Position numbers and translations under genes: made by a program. 19,162 nt of DNA from an uncultured Myxococcales bacterium. GTDB lineage: Bacteria; Myxococcota; UBA727; VGSZ01. Below are positions 15,574-19,162 of this stretch, piece after piece; the first letter of the stretch is position 1; each line of letters starts with the position of its first letter. Below the pieces are notes generated by a model. That model was not told where the DNA came from. It saw only the letters and a list, made by a program, of their open reading frames with translations, and did no database searches. The stretch is from positions 1-19,162 of the forward strand of contig CAJBHN010000912.1 in the NCBI GenBank assembly GCA_903952805.1, given 5' to 3'.

Positions 15574-17718
15574 TCATTGGTTTTCACTTCGGAGGAGGAC
15601 CGCTGCCTCGTCCAGAGCGACCAGGGCCCGCCCGAGGGCCGCGGTGCACGCATCGCGCGCCCCTACGAGCATCTCGGCCCTGACCTGGAGCGACCCGCCT
15701 TCATCCGGGAGGCCCCACTCTTCCAATGCCCCCGTGACGGCGGCGCGATCGAGGACTGCCTCACCGAGTTCTTGCCGGACGCGGTTGAGCGTCTCTGTCA
15801 TCTGCGCCGACAGCTTCATCGCAACAAGGCTGCGCTGGCGGTGTTGTGCCAGAGAGACCACGCCCTCGGGCTGCGCCGCCAACAACGGCGGCGGCCCCAG
15901 TGCGACCAGACGCTCGGCCAGCAGCAGCAGGTCATCGGGCCAGAACGGAGAAGGCCGGCGGTGGCGGGCGTGCTCGTCGAGCCCTGGCCGACAGCTCAAC
16001 ACGAGGCGGCGCCACCGGAGGGGAACGGCGTCGCGTCCATGAACAGCGCCAAGGAGAGCGCCCGCAATCGCTGAGGTCGTGTCCGCATCGCCGCCCTGTG
16101 ACGCGGTCGACACGAGGGCATCCTCGAAGGAGGAAGCGTGCAGGAGCTGATGGAAGGCGTTTCGCAACGCGAGGAGCACCCAGCCGGAATGGTGGGAGAA
16201 GTCCGTGACTGGGGCCACATCGTCGTCGACGAAGATTTCCCGAACCCCTTCGTGCAGGTCAGGGCGCGAACGAACCCAGGTCGAGACCCGGTCGTAGAGC
16301 GCGCGCGGCGATGGGCCCTCGCGGACCGCGATCCCGATGGCTGCGGCGAAGACGACGGCGGCGTCCACGCAGGCATCCGATGGGTGGGTGATTCTTGCGT
16401 CTTCAGCGACCGTGACCGCGACGACCTCCAATTCCTGGCGCCACAGGTGCACCGCCAGCGGCGAGAGACGCATCAACGATCCATTCGCCTCGCTCTTCAT
16501 GTCCGGGTTACCGGTCAGACCGCGGCGCGTCGTGTTCCCGACGTCGAAGGGAGCTGAACGCAACCAGTCGACATACGCCACCTGTACCTGGGCTGCCTTG
16601 TAGCCGCCTTCGCGCACGATGCTGCGCGCCATGATCAGCGCCATCTCGCTATCGTCGGTCGGCTGTCCAGCGATGGTGCCCCAGGTTCCGCCGTCGACGA
16701 GCTCGCGCACCCCGTCGGGATGGCTGCGCGCGACCTCAGAGCGGGACCGGAACTCCACCAGCTGCCCGAGCGCGTCGCCAGCGACCTGCCCCAACAACGC
16801 GCCCTGGGCCCGCGCCAGCACGGCGGCGTTCGTACAGGACCACAGCGGTTCGCCAACCACGTGGGGATAACGCGCCGCGAGTCCGCTCTTCTCTTCAGGC
16901 GTGCGCATGCGAGCGCCGGGCCGGCCGCGAGCCGCGAGGCCTGGCGCGACCATCGGGTGGGCCCCGTAAACGTCGGTATTGCCGGTCCCGTCGGCGCCGT
17001 AGGTGAATGGGCGCCCGTGCGCATCGACCAGATCGCCGCCCACTGCGCGCAAGAGCGCGTGCCCGGCAGCAACGTCGTAATGGGTCGGGCCGCTCCACGA
17101 GACGGCTGCGTCCGCCTCGCCAACCGCGACGAGGGCGAGTCGGTAGGCGATGCTGGCGCAAGAGATGAAGCGCGCTGGTGCGGCGATCACAGCCGAGCGC
17201 TCTGGATCCTTCGCCGCGTCGGTATTCATGGCGATGATGTGGGCCGACGTGAGCTTGCTTGGGAGCGGCAACCGTTGAACCGCGAGGCCGTTGCGCGTCA
17301 GCGGCGCGCCCTTCGCCCAAGCGATCAGGTCGCCACCGTCGTCGGGAGCGGTGGGCGCATAGACGACACCGAGCGCTGGCTCACCGTCCACCACCAGAGC
17401 AATAGAAACCGCCGACCCACGTTCACCGCGAAGAAACGCGCGGGTGCCGTCGTGCGGATCGAGGTACCAGGTGCGTCGGGCGCCCTTCGGAAGAGTCGAT
17501 TTCATCTCCTCGCCCACGATCCCGTCACCAGGAAAGCGCGCTTGGAGACCCTCGCGAATGAGTTGCTCCAGTTCCAGATCGATGGGTGCCGATGCAACTC
17601 CATCGGCGCGTGGACCTCCTGGCCGGTGGAATTCCGCACGCAGCAGGTCTCCGCTCTTGCGGGCGAGCTCGATGGCGAGCTGCAGTTCCGATTCGAGATT
17701 CAGATTTCGTTGACGCAT
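15574..17718 (-). CDS. Inositol-monophosphatase-family / ADP-ribosylglycohydrolase fusion protein
   Basis: A 714-residue two-enzyme fusion. Residues 10-265 are an IMPase/CysQ-type Mg-dependent phosphatase: VGEE (68-71), YLDPHDGTRAF (85-95) and THYDVAAGHALL (212-223) carry the metal and catalytic residues. Residues 300-605 are an ADP-ribosylglycohydrolase: GALLGQVAGDALG (306-318), PTDDSEMAL (353-361), EANGSLMR (410-417), THPSD (444-448) and GGDADTTSAIAGA (542-554). The C-terminal 95 residues are helical, perhaps coiled coil, and unassigned. Both active sites look intact. IMPase relatives remove phosphates from inositol phosphates, PAP or NADP, so the fusion could act in two steps on a phosphorylated ADP-ribose compound (inference). 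The start at ATG 17718 is firm, with AGGAGG (17729-17724) 5 bases upstream. It overlaps the alternative start of the next gene. Confidence 0.92.
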   Translation of the reverse strand: MRQRNLNLESELQLAIELARKSGDLLRAEFHRPGGPRADGVASAPIDLELEQLIREGLQARFPGDGIVGEEMKSTLPKGARRTWYLDPHDGTRAFLRGERGSAVSIALVVDGEPALGVVYAPTAPDDGGDLIAWAKGAPLTRNGLAVQRLPLPSKLTSAHIIAMNTDAAKDPERSAVIAAPARFISCASIAYRLALVAVGEADAAVSWSGPTHYDVAAGHALLRAVGGDLVDAHGRPFTYGADGTGNTDVYGAHPMVAPGLAARGRPGARMRTPEEKSGLAARYPHVVGEPLWSCTNAAVLARAQGALLGQVAGDALGQLVEFRSRSEVARSHPDGVRELVDGGTWGTIAGQPTDDSEMALIMARSIVREGGYKAAQVQVAYVDWLRSAPFDVGNTTRRGLTGNPDMKSEANGSLMRLSPLAVHLWRQELEVVAVTVAEDARITHPSDACVDAAVVFAAAIGIAVREGPSPRALYDRVSTWVRSRPDLHEGVREIFVDDDVAPVTDFSHHSGWVLLALRNAFHQLLHASSFEDALVSTASQGGDADTTSAIAGALLGAVHGRDAVPLRWRRLVLSCRPGLDEHARHRRPSPFWPDDLLLLAERLVALGPPPLLAAQPEGVVSLAQHRQRSLVAMKLSAQMTETLNRVRQELGEAVLDRAAVTGALEEWGLPDEGGSLQVRAEMLVGARDACTAALGRALVALDEAAVLLRSENQ

Positions 17719-17729
17719 CTGGTCCTCCT

Positions 17730-17748
17730 GGACCGCTCAGCGCGGTCC
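17730..17748. promoter_or_regulatory. Perfect hairpin abutting the fusion-gene ribosome binding site
   Basis: GGACCGC (17730-17736) pairs exactly with GCGGTCC (17742-17748) around a 5-base loop. On the transcript it ends directly next to the AGGAGG ribosome binding site of the IMPase-ARH gene, so folding could affect its translation, or it could act as an attenuator after the CARF gene. Confidence 0.4.
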
Positions 17749-17752
17749 GTGT

Positions 17753-17762
17753 GTTCATGAAC
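17753..17762. promoter_or_regulatory. 10-bp palindrome GTTCATGAAC, candidate operator
   Basis: A perfect 10-base palindrome in the 119-base gap between the CARF-like gene and the IMPase-ARH gene, 35 bases upstream of the latter's start. Dimeric repressors often bind such sites. No regulator is identified. Confidence 0.3.
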
Positions 17763-17798
17763 CAGATGTAACTCCCGATCAGCGGCTTTCGGCGGCGC

Positions 17799-17808
17799 GT
17801 CACGTGAC
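17799..17808. promoter_or_regulatory. 10-bp palindrome GTCACGTGAC, candidate operator
   Basis: A second perfect 10-base palindrome in the same gap, about 46 bases from the first. The outer bases continue the symmetry imperfectly (CGC on the left, ACG on the right). Two palindromes and a hairpin in so short a gap suggest that the fusion gene has its own control. Confidence 0.3.
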
Positions 17809-17837
17809 ACGCAGTCGAGGCCGACGGGATTCGACAC

Positions 17838-18917
17838 CTACGCCCGGCCCTTGATGCGGATGCGCGACGGGTCGATTGGAAGGCGATACCAGGCCGTCTT
17901 TTCGAGAACCCGACGCGAAGGAACCAGCAGCCGATCCCACTGGGGCAGGTGCTGTTTCACGTACCTGCGGTAGGCACGGAGTGCTCGGCTCCGCCACTGG
18001 TTCATGGCGGTCTCCTTCGGAAGCTCATCTTCGATTCCGAAGCCCCATTTCAACACGTTCGACTGAATGTCGCTGCACCACTCGTGGTGTCGAACCGAGA
18101 TGCACACCTCCTTGAAAAAGTGGTCGACATCGGAGGCAACCCAACCGTCGCTCTGCTGCCGCGCGACTGCGAGTGTCGCCAACCACAGGACGTCGGACGG
18201 ATTCAGCCCGGAGACAGCAACATCGTCGATGCGAACTTCGGGCAGCGCCAGATCGACGACGAGCTCAGGGAGCGTCATCGCATCGAGCGCCCTCTGCCCG
18301 ACGCTCATGGCTGCCGAAAAGCTCACGGGGCGGTCGTCGCCGATGACGCGGCGCAGGCGTGGCACGGGCACCGGGTCGAGGCGAACACCCACACCGGCCG
18401 CGACCAGCACGCCGCCGCTGGCGCGCTGAAGTCGCTGTGCGGGCTGTGCCGGGAAGAGGAAGCCGGTGTGCCGCTCCGCGTCGCGGTCATCAAAGCCGAC
18501 GTCAACGAGTTGATCGCGCTGGCGGGCGCGCATTGAGAAGATCGACGTGACCGTCGCTGCGACCGCGCGATGACGGCCACCGCCGAGGGCGCAGACGACG
18601 GGCGCGTCGTTGCGCACGGCCTCGCCGAGCGCCTGCCATACGGCGTCACCAATGGCGGCCGTTGCACCTGGAGTTCCATCGCCCGGGCCCGCGACTCGAA
18701 CGTCAACGTCGGTCCACGCCGGACTGCGATGGCTCACGGAGGCGCGCAGGCTCTCCCAAGCCTCATGGGCAGCCTTCGAGAGGTGGACTGCGCCGCGTTC
18801 GCCGGTGATGACGAAGACACGGTCGACAACGACGGCGGGATCGGCGCACACCGCATGAACAAACGCGAAGAGCGGACCGGGCTGGCCACCAAGCGGAATG
18901 ATCAGTTGAAGACCCAC
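17838..18917 (-). CDS. CARF-like protein of the CRISPR-associated NE0113 / ring-nuclease type
   Basis: A 359-residue protein. The N-terminal 160 residues follow the pattern of the CRISPR-associated NE0113 family (TIGR02584/PF09623), a CARF-type Rossmann fold: LQLIIPLGGQPGPLFAFVHA (3-22), VFVITGERGA (34-43), PVVCALGGGRHRAVAATVTS (106-125), then DQLVDVGFDD (135-144) and HTGFLFPAQPA (150-160). CARF domains sense cyclic oligoadenylates and some degrade them. The family's usual GGRK reads GGRH here (H116), so catalysis is uncertain. Residues 218-260 (ELVVDLALPEVRIDDVAVSG, then PSDVLWLATLA) resemble a winged-helix module; the last 100 residues are basic and unassigned. The start is GTG 18917, because an in-frame TGA lies just upstream and GGA is 6 bases before it. 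No cas genes are present. Confidence 0.7.
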   Translation of the reverse strand: MGLQLIIPLGGQPGPLFAFVHAVCADPAVVVDRVFVITGERGAVHLSKAAHEAWESLRASVSHRSPAWTDVDVRVAGPGDGTPGATAAIGDAVWQALGEAVRNDAPVVCALGGGRHRAVAATVTSIFSMRARQRDQLVDVGFDDRDAERHTGFLFPAQPAQRLQRASGGVLVAAGVGVRLDPVPVPRLRRVIGDDRPVSFSAAMSVGQRALDAMTLPELVVDLALPEVRIDDVAVSGLNPSDVLWLATLAVARQQSDGWVASDVDHFFKEVCISVRHHEWCSDIQSNVLKWGFGIEDELPKETAMNQWRSRALRAYRRYVKQHLPQWDRLLVPSRRVLEKTAWYRLPIDPSRIRIKGRA

Positions 18918-18958
18918 GCCGAATCCATTCCGGGCTCAGGTGCCCTTGCACACGCCAT

Positions 18959-18970
18959 CTGCGGCCGCAG
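18959..18970. promoter_or_regulatory. 12-bp palindrome upstream of the CARF-like gene
   Basis: CTGCGGCCGCAG is a perfect 12-base palindrome 42 bases upstream of the GTG start. A TAGAAT hexamer (minus strand, 18983-18978) lies just beyond it and could be a -10 box, but no convincing -35 is seen. GC-rich palindromes can arise by chance in this DNA. Confidence 0.28.
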
Positions 18971-18995
18971 CCTTCAGATTCTACGTCGAACCCTA

Positions 18996-19009
18996 CCGCC
19001 TTGGGGCGG
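18996..19009. other. Small GC-rich hairpin in the intergenic region
   Basis: CCGCC (18996-19000) pairs with GGCGG (19005-19009) around TTGG. There is no T-run after it. It lies in the gene-free stretch 18918-19092, where I see no other coding sequence. It might be the remains of a terminator for a gene now displaced by the IS at the right edge. Confidence 0.2.
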
Positions 19010-19092
19010 CCTGAACGGCCCGTTGCTGTCGATTTGCGTCAGCGTCGCCCGCTACCACCATTTAGGGACGACGGTCCTCGGTTCCGATGGGT

Positions 19093-19162
19093 TGAAGGTG
19101 ATCCGGTTTGGTGGACAGTTTTCTTACGCTGTTTGCTGCCTGGCTGCTTCGTAAATCTCCTC
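19093..19162 (-). mobile_element. Terminal part of an IS3-type insertion sequence at the right edge
   Basis: The last 39 bases read on the minus strand as EEIYEAARQQTA followed by TAA (19126-19124), like the extreme C-terminus of an IS3-family OrfB transposase. Outside the stop, the plus strand runs TGAAGG, then ATCCGG, then TTTGGTGGACAG up to 19119. This resembles the TG-starting terminal repeat common in IS3/IS407-type elements (TGAAC, CCGG, GTGGACA pattern). Position 19093 would then be the outer end of the element. Only about 70 bases are visible, so the family is tentative. Confidence 0.45.

Noticed and set aside
16720..17760. Plus-strand open frame of 346 codons opposite the IMPase-ARH fusion
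   Set aside because: Shadow of the fusion gene, which has intact motifs and a strong ribosome binding site on the other strand.
17838..18917. Evidence for a neighbouring CRISPR array or cas operon
   Set aside because: I looked for regularly spaced direct repeats and cas-type proteins in the window and found none. The CARF-like gene stands outside CRISPR here.

Overview
The window is dense, mostly high-GC DNA with strong G/C preference at third codon positions. That suits a high-GC bacterium such as a myxobacterium, another proteobacterium or an actinobacterium. No rRNA or other taxonomic marker is present, so the organism stays open. I see no tRNA, rRNA, CRISPR array, cas effector or adaptation gene, or phage structural gene.

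Layout. The left part runs on the + strand: a free-standing ADP-ribosylglycohydrolase (395-1396), a decayed stretch (about 1400-1785), a zeta-toxin-like P-loop kinase (1786-2388), and a complete recC-recB-recD operon (2476-11533) whose genes are joined by ATGA stop/start overlaps. The right part runs on the - strand and meets the left part tail to tail near 11.5-11.6 kb. Read in its own direction it holds: a CARF-like protein of the CRISPR-associated NE0113/ring-nuclease type (18917-17838), an inositol-monophosphatase/ADP-ribosylglycohydrolase fusion (17718-15574), a calcineurin-like metallophosphoesterase (15544-14387), a CDKN3-like Cys-based phosphatase (14316-13765), a beta-propeller-like protein (13680-12517), a small PD-(D/E)xK-like protein (12464-11952), and the 3' end of an ISAzo13-family transposase (11948-11622). 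The right edge carries what looks like the end of an IS3-type insertion sequence (19093-19162). The left edge holds an unrecognised partial reading frame.

How the genes may work together. RecBCD is the double-strand-break resection and foreign-DNA degradation machine. The - strand cluster joins a domain that in CRISPR systems binds or cleaves cyclic oligoadenylate to four phosphate- or ADP-ribose-cleaving activities: IMPase, ARH, metallophosphoesterase and CX5R phosphatase. A second ARH and a P-loop kinase lie on the far side of recBCD. I infer a nucleotide- or ADP-ribose-centred stress, defence or RNA/nucleotide-repair module driven by a CARF-type sensor, without CRISPR. The individual domain calls rest on visible motifs. 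The functional link is inference from gene order, strand, close spacing and strong ribosome binding sites. Palindromes before the CARF gene and before the fusion gene are candidate operators.

IS fragments at 11.6-11.9 kb and at the right edge, together with the visibly more AT-rich block at about 11.9-13.7 kb, indicate that this is an accessory region.
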